This document shows positions 42,910 to 50,223 of a stretch of 52,116 nucleotides of DNA, in pieces (within the stretch, counting starts at the first letter, position 1; each line of letters opens with the position of its first letter). The position numbers were made by a program, and so were the translations under genes. Below the pieces are notes generated by a model that was given only the letters and a program-made list of their open reading frames with translations, had not been told where the DNA came from and did not search any database. The DNA lies in NCBI GenBank assembly GCA_009773155.1, contig WOVA01000015.1, positions 1-52,116 of the forward strand, read 5' to 3'. The stretch is from Elusimicrobiota bacterium (lineage in GTDB: Bacteria > Elusimicrobiota > Elusimicrobia > Elusimicrobiales > UBA9959).

Positions 42910-43098
42910 ATGAAACGCAAAGAACTGGTCCGTTATCTAACACAGGAGGGCTGCGTGCTCTCGCGCGAAGGAGGGAAATACTCCATTTTCACCAACCCGG
43001 CCACGGCCAAGGAAGTGCCGGTCACGCGCCATACGGAAATAGCCGATTTTACGGTCCGCAAGATCTGCCGCGACCTCGGCCTGGAGCCGCCCAGGTGA
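42910..43098 (+). CDS. hicA: HicA-like protein, solitary and lacking the catalytic histidine
   Basis: HicA toxins are small double-stranded-RBD-like mRNA interferases inhibited by HicB. This 62-residue protein fits the family: KRKELVRYLTQEGC at the N-terminus, REGGKYSIFTNP, then PVTRHTEIADFTVRKICRDLGL. The usual catalytic histidine (family pattern EGGKH or EGSNH) is replaced by tyrosine at position 24. No HicB antitoxin lies on either side. It may be a domesticated RNA-binding protein or a dead toxin. RBS CGGAGGTG is strong; the stop overlaps the next gene. Confidence 0.85.
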   Translation: MKRKELVRYLTQEGCVLSREGGKYSIFTNPATAKEVPVTRHTEIADFTVRKICRDLGLEPPR

Positions 43099-43502
43099 GA
43101 CGGCTGCTGCCGGCCTGCGTCCTGTTGTCCTCTCTGGCCGCCTGCGCTTCTCCGCGGGTCGACGTTATACAGGTCGGGCCCTGGTTCCAGCCCAGGCACT
43201 GGAAGCAGGTAGAGGTGTTCGCTTCCAAGAACGAGACCCGCAAGCCCTGGGGCGCTATCGCGGTGATGCACGGGGAGAGGATACGCGGCCGGGACGAGAG
43301 GGCCTTCGAGCGGTACAAGAAGAAAGCGAGGCGGCTCGCCGCCGATATCGGAGCCGACGCGATAATAGTTTCCCCCGAGCCGGTGAACGACACCGCCTCC
43401 CCGGGCTCCCACAGAGAGGGAGCCACCGGCCTGGTGGTCCTCACCGGCGTCGCCTTTAAATATGCAGAGAACGTTTCCACGGGAACGCGGCGCGGTCCCT
43501 GA
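43095..43502 (+). CDS. Putative lipoprotein of unknown function
   Basis: The 135-residue protein starts with GTG overlapping the hicA stop (GTGA). It has a lipoprotein signal, RRLLPACVLLSSLAACASP, with lipobox LAAC and lipidated Cys17. The mature part contains EVFASKNETRKPWGAIAVMHGERI and an Ala/Asp region ending ADAIIVSPEPV, reminiscent of small periplasmic lipoproteins that follow an AhpC- or YceB-like fold, but I cannot name a family. The 3' end overlaps the next start by 41 bp. Confidence 0.7.
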   Translation: MRRLLPACVLLSSLAACASPRVDVIQVGPWFQPRHWKQVEVFASKNETRKPWGAIAVMHGERIRGRDERAFERYKKKARRLAADIGADAIIVSPEPVNDTASPGSHREGATGLVVLTGVAFKYAENVSTGTRRGP

Positions 43503-44166
43503 ACGAAAGGTCGCCTATGAGCCCGGCGAGGCCCGGGCCTGGCGGGGCCGTGCCGTTGTCATCGACCTCTTCCGTTTTTCGAACACGGTCTGCGCTCTTC
43601 TCGAGAGCGGGCGCCGCGATGTGAGGGTCTACGCCGACCCGTCGCTGGCCGTGGCCGCCGCGCGCGCCTCGAAGGCCGACCTCTTCTCGGAGATGGACCT
43701 TCCCGGCGTGGAGAAATACGACAATTCGCCCGTGACCGCACTCTCCGGCTCCGACCCTGCGAAGGCGGCCGTGATAGTGACCAATTCCGGTTCCAAGGCC
43801 GTCATGGCCTGCCCGTCGGCGGCGGAGATACTCATCGGCTGCTTCGCCAACGCCGCCGCCCTGAGCGCTCACTGCGCGGCTTCGCCCATGAGCACCCTTT
43901 TCGTTCCCGCGTGCCTGTATTACGACAGGGCCCACGCGGAGGATTTTTCCTGCGCCCGTTTCCTGGCCGGCGAGATGTCGTACGGCGACGCAGTCGCCGA
44001 GATACATTCCAGCGGCCGCCCGCTGGACTTCCTGGCGGGCCGGCCGGGCGGAAGGCGGGACCTGGAAATGTCTCTTTCAAAGGACCTTTTCACGGGAGTG
44101 CCGTCCGCCAGCCATCGCGGGATATTCGCGCCGGTATTTCCCGCCGCGGCCGGGGGGGAGAAGTGA
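43462..44166 (+). CDS. ComB-like 2-phosphosulfolactate phosphatase family protein
   Basis: The 234-residue protein matches the ComB fold: GRAVVIDLFRFSNTVCALLESG near the start, YDNSPVTAL (family GNSP), VIVTNSGSKAVMAC (family TTTNGT) and EILIGCFANAAAL. ComB acts in coenzyme M synthesis in methanogens, but many bacteria without coenzyme M encode homologues of unknown substrate. The start at 43462 overlaps the lipoprotein gene by 41 bp and has no good RBS; other starts are not evident. It overlaps queC by 4 bp, suggesting a shared unit with queC-queE. Confidence 0.75.
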   Translation: MQRTFPRERGAVPERKVAYEPGEARAWRGRAVVIDLFRFSNTVCALLESGRRDVRVYADPSLAVAAARASKADLFSEMDLPGVEKYDNSPVTALSGSDPAKAAVIVTNSGSKAVMACPSAAEILIGCFANAAALSAHCAASPMSTLFVPACLYYDRAHAEDFSCARFLAGEMSYGDAVAEIHSSGRPLDFLAGRPGGRRDLEMSLSKDLFTGVPSASHRGIFAPVFPAAAGGEK

Positions 44167-44843
44167 AGCGCCCGGAGGCCGTGGTCCTTTTTTCAGGCGG
44201 GCTCGATTCGACCGTCGCGTTATGCTGGGCTCTTTCGGAAGGCTATGTCTGCAGCGCCGTTTCTTTCGCCTACGGACAGCGCCACGCCCGCGAGAACCGC
44301 AGCGCCAGGGTCATAGCCCGCCGCCTCGGCGTCAGACTTTACGACATAAAGCTGGACTTCCCGTGGTTCGGCACCAGTTCACTGGTCGGCGGGCGCGGCC
44401 GGCTGCCGGAGCAGAAGTCGTCGGCGATAGGACGCCCCGGCGACATTCCGTCCACCTATGTGCCGGGCCGCAACCTCGTTTTCACTTCCGCCGGCATCTC
44501 GCTCGCCGACGCCAGAGGCGCGCGCGCCGTCGTGCTGGGCCCCAACGCGGTGGACTATTCCGGCTATCCGGACTGCCGGCCCGCCTTCTACCGCGCGCTT
44601 GAGAGGGCCGCCGCTTTCGGCACCCGGCAGGGCGACAGGGGGGAGAGGATAAAGCTGCTTACTCCTCTCATAAAGCTCAGCAAGGCCGGCATAGTCCGGC
44701 TGGGGAGAAAGCTGAAGGCCCCGCTGGAACTGACCTGGTCCTGCTACGCCGGAGGCCGGCGTCCCTGCGGCCGCTGCGATTCCTGCAAGCTGCGCGCCAG
44801 GGGCTTTGCCGCCGCCGGCGTCGCCGACCCCGCGCTGAAATGA
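44163..44843 (+). CDS. queC: 7-cyano-7-deazaguanine synthase
   Basis: QueC converts 7-carboxy-7-deazaguanine to preQ0 with ATP and ammonia, in queuosine synthesis. The 226-residue protein starts with GTG inside the comB stop, after RBS GGGGGAG. It has the PP-loop SGGLDST (residues 11-17), PGRNLVFTSAGISLAD, GPNAVDYSGYPDCRPAFY and the C-terminal zinc site CYAGGRRPCGRCDSC. queE follows with a 4-bp overlap. Confidence 0.94.
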   Translation: MKRPEAVVLFSGGLDSTVALCWALSEGYVCSAVSFAYGQRHARENRSARVIARRLGVRLYDIKLDFPWFGTSSLVGGRGRLPEQKSSAIGRPGDIPSTYVPGRNLVFTSAGISLADARGARAVVLGPNAVDYSGYPDCRPAFYRALERAAAFGTRQGDRGERIKLLTPLIKLSKAGIVRLGRKLKAPLELTWSCYAGGRRPCGRCDSCKLRARGFAAAGVADPALK

Positions 44844-45559
44844 AAACCGCGGCCGCTCCCGTACACGAGATCTTCTGTTCCCGGCAGGGCGAGGGCCTGT
44901 ACTGCGGCCGGCGTCAGGTTTTCCTCCGTTTCGCCGGCTGCAACCTGGACTGCTCGTACTGCGACGAGCCCGCGGCCCGCTCTCTCCCGTCTTTCATGAT
45001 GACGCCGGCCGAAGCCGCCGCCGAGGTCATAAGGCAGGCGCGCCGCGGCCGCGCCAGGATGGTCTCTCTGACCGGCGGCGAGCCGCTGCTGCGCTGGCGG
45101 TTCATAAAGGCGCTGGCTCCGGCGCTGCGGAGGGCCGGCCTGGCCCTGCACCTGGAGACCAACGGCACGCTGTACCGCGAGCTTGGCGAAGTCATCGGAC
45201 TGGTGGACGCGGTGGCGATGGACGTAAAGATCCCTTCCTCCGGCGGACACCGGCCGCTCTGGTCCGCCCACCGCCGGTTCCTGTCCGTCGCGCCGGGCAA
45301 GACTTTCATAAAAGCCGTCCTGACCTCCTCGTCGTCCATGTCAGACCTGCGGCGCGCCGCGGACCTGGCCGCAGCCGCGGGACGCGATATCCCTTTCTTC
45401 ATACAGCCGGCATCGGCGGGGGACACCATGCGGCATGGTGTCCCAGTACCGCTTCCGCCGTCGGCCCGACAGGTCCGCGAGGCGGAGTCCTACGCGAAGA
45501 GCCGGCTTGAAAGAGTGAAGGTCCTCCCGCAACAGCACCCGCTGTGGGGAGTGAAGTAG
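44840..45559 (+). CDS. queE: 7-carboxy-7-deazaguanine synthase with in-frame repeat
   Basis: QueE is a radical SAM enzyme making 7-carboxy-7-deazaguanine. The 239-residue protein has the cluster motif CNLDCSYC (C34, C38 and C41), SRQGEGLYCGRRQVFLRFAG before it, SLTGGEPLLR (about 76-85) and the C-terminal VKVLPQQHPLWGVK. Residues 191-205 ([15 protein letters not shown]) come from a family B repeat placed between FFIQP and PPSARQVREAE, a surface segment near the C-terminus. The frame is intact. queD, queF and folE are not in the window. Confidence 0.93.
   Translation: MKTAAAPVHEIFCSRQGEGLYCGRRQVFLRFAGCNLDCSYCDEPAARSLPSFMMTPAEAAAEVIRQARRGRARMVSLTGGEPLLRWRFIKALAPALRRAGLALHLETNGTLYRELGEVIGLVDAVAMDVKIPSSGGHRPLWSAHRRFLSVAPGKTFIKAVLTSSSSMSDLRRAADLAAAAGRDIPFFIQPASAGDTMRHGVPVPLPPSARQVREAESYAKSRLERVKVLPQQHPLWGVK
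45412..45452 (-). repeat. Repeat family B, copy B5 (in frame inside queE)
   Basis: On the minus strand it reads GCGGTACT, then the perfect palindrome GGGACACCATGC-C-GCATGGTGTCCC (45420-45444), then CCGCCGAT, nearly identical to B1 and B3. It lies wholly within queE codons 191-205 and adds about 14-15 residues without breaking the frame. Confidence 0.88.
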
Positions 45560-45567
45560 GAGGAACC

Positions 45568-45873
45568 ATGTCCGAAGGCTCTTTTCTTATAGACTGCCCC
45601 TGCTGCAAGGCCCGCATAGAGGTGGACCGCAAGACCGGCAAGGTCCTGCGCCACTGGGACAAGCCCAGGCTTAAGGACGGCGCCGATCCCATGCAGGAGG
45701 CGATGAAGAAGATGCAGGAGGACAAGGCCAGGCTCGACGGCTATTTCTCCGGGGCCAGGGACGAGATGGACAAAAAGAAGCGGGACCTCCTGGACAAGTT
45801 CGAGAAGGAGAAGAAGCGCATAGAAGAGTCCGGCGAGGACATAAAGCCGATCAATCCCATGGACCTGGACTGA
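45568..45873 (+). CDS. Small CPCC-motif coiled-coil protein, unknown function
   Basis: I do not recognise this 101-residue protein. It begins MSEGSFLIDCPCCKARIEVD, a possible half zinc ribbon, followed by a helical, strongly charged region (about residues 38-90: EAMKKMQEDKARLDGYF, KKKRDLLDKFEKEKKRIEES) likely to form a coiled coil. Start 45568 is chosen for the strong RBS AGGAGGA; the upstream part of the frame overlaps queE. A strong terminator follows, so it ends the transcription unit. Confidence 0.75.
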   Translation: MSEGSFLIDCPCCKARIEVDRKTGKVLRHWDKPRLKDGADPMQEAMKKMQEDKARLDGYFSGARDEMDKKKRDLLDKFEKEKKRIEESGEDIKPINPMDLD

Positions 45874-45900
45874 CCCCTCTTCAGATAAACCCAGGCCATC

Positions 45901-45929
45901 GGGCCCACCCGCGGGTGGGCCCTTTTTTT
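45901..45929 (+). terminator. Intrinsic terminator after the queE unit
   Basis: A perfect 22-bp palindrome GGGCCCACCCG/CGGGTGGGCCC (45901-45922) is followed directly by seven T residues (45923-45929). It ends the unit before the first PLD gene. Confidence 0.93.
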
Positions 45930-45975
45930 ATCCGGAAGAGCCTTTTTGGCCCTGTCGCCGCTCCAGCGGCGGGGC

Positions 45976-45981
45976 TAGACT
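45976..45981 (+). promoter_or_regulatory. -10 box, leaderless-type promoter of the first PLD gene
   Basis: TAGACT (TANNNT) ends 6 nt before the ATG at 45988, and no Shine-Dalgarno is present. The flanking GCTAGACTATAGGCATG is nearly the same as the sequence in front of the second PLD gene. A transcript would start at or next to the A of ATG. Confidence 0.6.
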
Positions 45982-45987
45982 ATAGGC

Positions 45988-47643
45988 ATGGTAAAAAACA
46001 CCTCACTCCTTTTCAAGGCTTTCGTCATGGCCATCTTCCCCGCAGCCGTTTTCGCCCAGGGCGATTATGATTCCCGCCTTGGCGAACTCCAGTCCGGGAT
46101 GGAGCGCACCGCCGAGGCCCTCGGCGTGCCTCTGCACGAGGACTGGGCCGCGGATCTCTCCGGGCGCTTCGACGGCTCACTTTCGGGAGATCAGTCGGCC
46201 GCTCTTCAGCTGACCCCTCTGCGCGCCCCGGCTTCCTTGCCCCGGGTGCCTTCGCTGCCGGTCATACCACCGCTCCCCGCCGATTACCCGCTTCCCGAAC
46301 CCGTCTCCTATACCGGCACCGCCGTCATCGTCTGGCACGCACTGGGCGCCCAGCTCTCCGACAACGGCTGGATACCGTGGGCCGATTCGGCTCCGACCTT
46401 CGACGAGATCTCCAAGCGGGTCCTCGATGTTTCCGTTTCCAGGGCCTATCCCGCCCGCCGCGCCGGCCAGCAGTCCCTTTTCAGGGACGCCGGCTTCCTG
46501 GCCGAGTACGAGCGCGCCACGAAAGCGCCCTTCCGCGACGGCAACAGCGCCCGCTACCTGGTCGACGGCCCCGCCTCTTTCGCGGTGCGCGACCGCCTGA
46601 TGCGCGAGGCCAAAAAGAGCCTGCTGGTATCGAGCTGGGCCTTCTACGACGATATAACCGGCTGGGAGGCCGCCCAGTACCTCATCCTGAAAAAGCGCGA
46701 GGGCCTGGAAGTGAAGGTCATCGTGGACAAGAAGGTGGCGGTCGGCCACGGCCGGCGCGTGCTTAAGTTGATGGAGCAGGCCGGCATAGAGGTCCTGCGC
46801 TACGAAGAGAAGGACCGCGGCAACGATATCTGGCACGTCAAGATGATGATAGTCGACGACGCCTACGCCATAGTCGGCGGCCTTAATTTCGGCGACGTCT
46901 ACTCCCACAAGGACCCCAATAACGTCAAATGGCGCGACACCGACGTGCTCTACTCCGGTCCCGCCGTGGCCGAGAGCCGCCGCCTCTTCGCCCGCCTCTG
47001 GAATTCCAAGGTCCGCGAATTGAAGCTCAAGTTCTCTCCCGTAGCCGAGACCGCGCCGGCCGGCGCCTACGAGGGCGGCTCCGCTAAAGTGAGCGTGATA
47101 CTGCAGGACCCCCCGACCGATTCCAATGTTCTGGTCAGCATAGTAAAGGCCATGTACGGCGCCACCGGGCGCATCAATATAGAGAACGCCTATTTCGTCG
47201 CCCTGCCGGTGGTCACTAAGGCCGTCCTGGACGCGGTCTCCCGCGGGGTGGAGGTCAATATCATCACCAACTCCAAGGAGAGCATCGACCCCGAGGGCAA
47301 GGTCATAGTGGAGGCCATGTACGAGTGCCTGATGCCGCTGGCCGCGGCCGGCGCCAACATCTATCTTTACCAGGGTTCGGCCACGCTGCATTCCAAGTTC
47401 ATGACCGTGGACGGGGTGTTCGCCAATATCGGCTCCTATAACCTGCACCCGCGCGGCGAGCGCTACGACACGGAGGTCAATGTGAGCATAATCGACCCCG
47501 TCTCCACCGCCGAACTGGACGCGGCTTTCGCCGCCGACGTGGCCATGTCCCGCAGGGTCACCTCCCCCGACCAGTTGGGGGAGCGGCCGGGCTGGCTTTC
47601 GAGCTTCGTTTCCGAGTACTTCTACGCGCAGTTGAAGAAATAA
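45988..47643 (+). CDS. Secreted phospholipase D-like protein 1
   Basis: The 551-residue protein has a Sec signal peptide (about residues 1-23, ending VFAQ) and two HKD catalytic motifs: HVKMMIVD from H283 and HSKFMTVD from H468, each followed by the GGLNFGD or GSYNLHP stretch typical of the cardiolipin-synthase-like PLD branch. It should act in the periplasm or outside, on phospholipids or another phosphodiester. The second PLD gene downstream is a paralogue sharing both motifs and much of the sequence. Its own leaderless-type promoter follows the terminator. Confidence 0.88.
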   Translation: MVKNTSLLFKAFVMAIFPAAVFAQGDYDSRLGELQSGMERTAEALGVPLHEDWAADLSGRFDGSLSGDQSAALQLTPLRAPASLPRVPSLPVIPPLPADYPLPEPVSYTGTAVIVWHALGAQLSDNGWIPWADSAPTFDEISKRVLDVSVSRAYPARRAGQQSLFRDAGFLAEYERATKAPFRDGNSARYLVDGPASFAVRDRLMREAKKSLLVSSWAFYDDITGWEAAQYLILKKREGLEVKVIVDKKVAVGHGRRVLKLMEQAGIEVLRYEEKDRGNDIWHVKMMIVDDAYAIVGGLNFGDVYSHKDPNNVKWRDTDVLYSGPAVAESRRLFARLWNSKVRELKLKFSPVAETAPAGAYEGGSAKVSVILQDPPTDSNVLVSIVKAMYGATGRINIENAYFVALPVVTKAVLDAVSRGVEVNIITNSKESIDPEGKVIVEAMYECLMPLAAAGANIYLYQGSATLHSKFMTVDGVFANIGSYNLHPRGERYDTEVNVSIIDPVSTAELDAAFAADVAMSRRVTSPDQLGERPGWLSSFVSEYFYAQLKK

Positions 47644-47647
47644 GTCC

Positions 47648-47706
47648 GGGGACATTGTTTAGTTGTTTAGTTTTTCAGCAAAACTAAACAACTAAACAAC
47701 GTCCCC
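47648..47706 (+). repeat. AT-rich 59-bp inverted repeat between the PLD genes
   Basis: Arms 47648-47674 and 47680-47706 are 27 bp each with one mismatch and a 5-nt loop (TCAGC). The outer ends are GGGGAC/GTCCCC and the interior repeats TTGTTTAG twice. Composition is sharply AT-rich against the surroundings. It starts 4 bp after the PLD stop. No U-run follows, so it is not a simple terminator. It resembles the REP-like hairpins moved by Y1 (RAYT) transposases, but no transposase is here. Confidence 0.85.
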
Positions 47707-47784
47707 ACAAGACCCCCGGGGGCCTGGGCCCTATTCCGGCCCGTATTTTCCCTTTGGACCCCTGAAAAACAGCGGCCCTGCCGC

Positions 47785-47790
47785 TAAACT
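47785..47790 (+). promoter_or_regulatory. -10 box, leaderless-type promoter of the second PLD gene
   Basis: TAAACT (TANNNT) lies 6 nt before ATG at 47797. CTGAAA at 47762-47767, 17 bp upstream, is a possible -35. The segment GCTAAACTATAGGCATG matches the first PLD promoter at 16 of 17 bases. No Shine-Dalgarno is seen. Confidence 0.6.
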
Positions 47791-47796
47791 ATAGGC

Positions 47797-49335
47797 ATGA
47801 TCAAAAAGACCATCGCCCTTGCCTTGGCCTCCGTTATAATCCCTTCCATATCGAGCGCCGGCTCCGCCGACCTCGACTCCTTGATGGCCCAGATCGAGGC
47901 CTCCGGCCTGGCGGCCGGCCAGCAGATAGATATGCCCTCCGATATGCCGCAGGCCAAGGCCGGCCTGGGCGGCGGCACTATAGGCGAGCAGGCCGGCGTG
48001 GTCTGGGGTTACGGCGTGACCATCTACCACGCTATAGCCGGACAGATAACCGACAGCGGCGTCCTGCCCTGGACCGCGGCGGCCCCCGATTTCGAAGAGA
48101 TCTCCCGGAGCGTCCTGCTCAAAGCCGCCGAGACCCGGTATATGCCCCGCAAGGGCGGCGCCCCTTCCCTGCTGGAAGACGAGGGCTTCATCCGCGAGCT
48201 GGAGCAGGCCTCCGGCGCCCGCTTCACCTCCGGCAACGACACCGATTACCTGATAGACGGCCCCGAGGCGTTCGCGGCCAAGGACGCGCTCATCATGGGA
48301 GCGCGCGAGAACCTTTTCGTGGCCAGCTGGGCCTTCTACGACGACGAGACCGGCTACGCGGCTGCCGACCTGCTGATCGCGGCCAAACGCCGCGGCGTGG
48401 ACGTGCGCGTCATGGTGGACGGCAAGGTCGCCCGCAGTCACGGCCCCCGCGCGCTCAAGCGGATGGAGCGCGCCGGCGTGGAGGTCCTGCACTACCAGGA
48501 GATCGGCCGCCGGCACGATATCTGGCATGTCAAGACCAGCATAGCCGACTGGACCACCGCCATCACCGGCGGCATGAACTTCGGCGACGTCTATTCGCAC
48601 CGCGGCGACGGTGCCAAGTGGCGCGACACCGACGTGCGCTACTCCGGCCCCGCGGCCTACGATACGGCGCTTATCTTCCGCAGCGAGTGGAACTCGCAGG
48701 TCTCCGCCCGCCCCAGCTCCGGCCTGACCCGCATCCCCGCGCCGACGGCGCGCCCGGGTTCCTACGGCTCCGCCCGCATAGCGCCGGTGCTGCAGAACCC
48801 CCCGACCGACTCCAAGATACTGCTGAGCATGATAAAGGCGATGTACGGCGCCTCCCGCGAGATCAACGTGGAGAACGCCTACTTCGTCGCCCTGCCGGCC
48901 GTGACCCGGGCCCTGATCGACGCCCTGCACCGCGGCGTGAAAGTGAACGTGCTGACCAACTCGCCCGACAGCCTCAACGGCCAGTGCAAATCGATGGGCG
49001 TGCCGCTGCTCAAGAGTCTGGTGGCCCTCAAGGCCGAGGGCGCCGGCGTTTATCTCAAGCAGGGCGACACGCTGCACTCCAAGTTCATGACCGCGGACGG
49101 GGTGTTCGCCAATATCGGCTCCTATAACCTGCACCCGCGCGGCGAGCGCTACGATACCGAGCTTAATGTCAACGTGCTGGGCCGCGAGGGCGTGGCCGAG
49201 CTGGACCGCGCCTTCCTGGACGACATAGCCGCCGCCAAACGCATCGACCGCGTCGAGGACCTCAATATCCAGGAGACCTGGCTGTCCAGGTTCATCGAGG
49301 AATATTTCATGGCGCAGCTCGCGCGGAAGAAATAA
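47797..49335 (+). CDS. Secreted phospholipase D-like protein 2
   Basis: This 512-residue paralogue of the preceding PLD protein has a Sec signal peptide (about residues 1-23) and HKD motifs HVKTSIAD from H244 and HSKFMTAD from H427, with GGMNFGD and GSYNLHPRGERYDTE following. A segment ENAYFVALPAVTRALIDAL and the preceding LQNPPTDSKILLS are shared with its neighbour almost word for word. The two genes probably arose by tandem duplication including the promoter. Substrate unknown. A terminator follows. Confidence 0.88.
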   Translation: MIKKTIALALASVIIPSISSAGSADLDSLMAQIEASGLAAGQQIDMPSDMPQAKAGLGGGTIGEQAGVVWGYGVTIYHAIAGQITDSGVLPWTAAAPDFEEISRSVLLKAAETRYMPRKGGAPSLLEDEGFIRELEQASGARFTSGNDTDYLIDGPEAFAAKDALIMGARENLFVASWAFYDDETGYAAADLLIAAKRRGVDVRVMVDGKVARSHGPRALKRMERAGVEVLHYQEIGRRHDIWHVKTSIADWTTAITGGMNFGDVYSHRGDGAKWRDTDVRYSGPAAYDTALIFRSEWNSQVSARPSSGLTRIPAPTARPGSYGSARIAPVLQNPPTDSKILLSMIKAMYGASREINVENAYFVALPAVTRALIDALHRGVKVNVLTNSPDSLNGQCKSMGVPLLKSLVALKAEGAGVYLKQGDTLHSKFMTADGVFANIGSYNLHPRGERYDTELNVNVLGREGVAELDRAFLDDIAAAKRIDRVEDLNIQETWLSRFIEEYFMAQLARKK

Positions 49336-49349
49336 GGCCGGGCCCGGCG

Positions 49350-49387
49350 AAGGCCCCCGCCCCGGACCTCTCCGCGGCGGGGGCCTT
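49350..49387 (+). terminator. Terminator-like hairpin after the second PLD gene
   Basis: AAGGCCCCCGCC (49350-49361) pairs perfectly with GGCGGGGGCCTT (49376-49387) over 12 bp around a 14-nt loop, followed by GTCGTTT. The U-run is poor, but the stem is strong and lies between separate transcription units. Confidence 0.65.
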
Positions 49388-49439
49388 GTCGTTTCCCGGA
49401 GGAAGTAGAAAAAAGCCGGGATAAAGCGGAAAAAGACAA

Positions 49440-49469
49440 TTGTTTTTACCGGAACTTAAGGAGTATACT
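49440..49469 (+). promoter_or_regulatory. Promoter of wrbA
   Basis: TTGTTT (49440-49445) and TATACT (49464-49469) are 18 bp apart in an AT-rich stretch following the terminator. The -10 has five of six consensus bases, the -35 three or four. A start near 49476 gives a leader of about 45 nt containing the RBS GGAGGAGG. Confidence 0.6.
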
Positions 49470-49521
49470 TTCCGCTGAACCGGGCGCCGGTCGGGTAAGG
49501 CTGACCCCGGAGGAGGATACC

Positions 49522-50133
49522 ATGAAAATATTGCTGGTTTATTATTCGATGTACGGCCACATGTATGAGATGATAAAGGCTGCCGCCGAGGGCGCGAAGT
49601 CGGCCGGCGCCGAGGTGGAGATAAAGCGCGTGCCCGAAACGCTTTCGGAAGAGGTGATCGGCAAGATGGGCGCGCTGGAAGCTCAGAAAGCCCAGGCCGC
49701 GGTTCCGGTCTGTTCTCCGGACGACCTGGCGAAAGCCGACGGCATAATGTTTGGCACTCCCACGCGCTTCGGCAATATGTGCGGCCAGATGCGGCAGTTC
49801 CTGGACGCCACCGGCGGCCTCTGGGCGAGCGGCGCCCTGGTCGGCAAGGTCGGGAGCGTGATGTCGAGCTCGGGCACGCAGCACGGCGGGCAGGAGTCCA
49901 CGATACTTTCCTTTCATATAACGCTGCTCCATCACGGCATGGTGGTTGCCGGTCTGCCCTACGCCTTCCAGGGCCAGATGGGCGTGGAGGAAGTAAAAGG
50001 CAGCTCGCCTTACGGCGCCTCCACTATAGCCGGCGGGCAGGGCGAGCGCATGCCCAGCAAAGTAGAGCTGGAGGCCGCCCGCTACCAGGGCAAATACGTG
50101 GCGGAGCTGGCGAAGAAGCTGTCGGCTAAGTAA
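49522..50133 (+). CDS. wrbA: NAD(P)H:quinone oxidoreductase, WrbA family
   Basis: WrbA is an FMN-binding flavodoxin-like enzyme that reduces quinones by two electrons, limiting oxidative stress. The 203-residue protein begins [19 protein letters not shown] (FMN phosphate loop) and has [24 protein letters not shown] (family pattern, about residues 74-97), [10 protein letters not shown] and [21 protein letters not shown] is near-ideal. It forms its own unit between a promoter and a terminator. Confidence 0.95.
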   Translation: MKILLVYYSMYGHMYEMIKAAAEGAKSAGAEVEIKRVPETLSEEVIGKMGALEAQKAQAAVPVCSPDDLAKADGIMFGTPTRFGNMCGQMRQFLDATGGLWASGALVGKVGSVMSSSGTQHGGQESTILSFHITLLHHGMVVAGLPYAFQGQMGVEEVKGSSPYGASTIAGGQGERMPSKVELEAARYQGKYVAELAKKLSAK

Positions 50134-50159
50134 AGCGGCCCCTGCCTCAAGAGTAAAAC

Positions 50160-50184
50160 GCCCCGGCGCGAGCCGGGGCTTTTT
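50160..50184 (+). terminator. Intrinsic terminator after wrbA
   Basis: GCCCCGGC (50160-50167) and GCCGGGGC (50172-50179) form a perfect 8-bp stem with tetraloop GCGA, followed by five T residues (50180-50184). Confidence 0.92.
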
Positions 50185-50211
50185 CATTCCCGGCCGAGCG
50201 GGCCTAAATTG

Positions 50212-50217
50212 TATAAT
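50212..50217 (+). promoter_or_regulatory. -10 box, leaderless-type promoter of glnS
   Basis: A consensus TATAAT lies 6 nt before the ATG at 50224, so a transcript would begin at or next to the start codon. No Shine-Dalgarno is present. The spacing is the same as in both PLD genes. Confidence 0.68.
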
Positions 50218-50223
50218 TCACCT

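Noticed and set aside
50209-50223. TTG start for glnS at 50209
   Set aside because: It would place the consensus -10 box inside the gene; ATG 50224 with leaderless spacing is more consistent.
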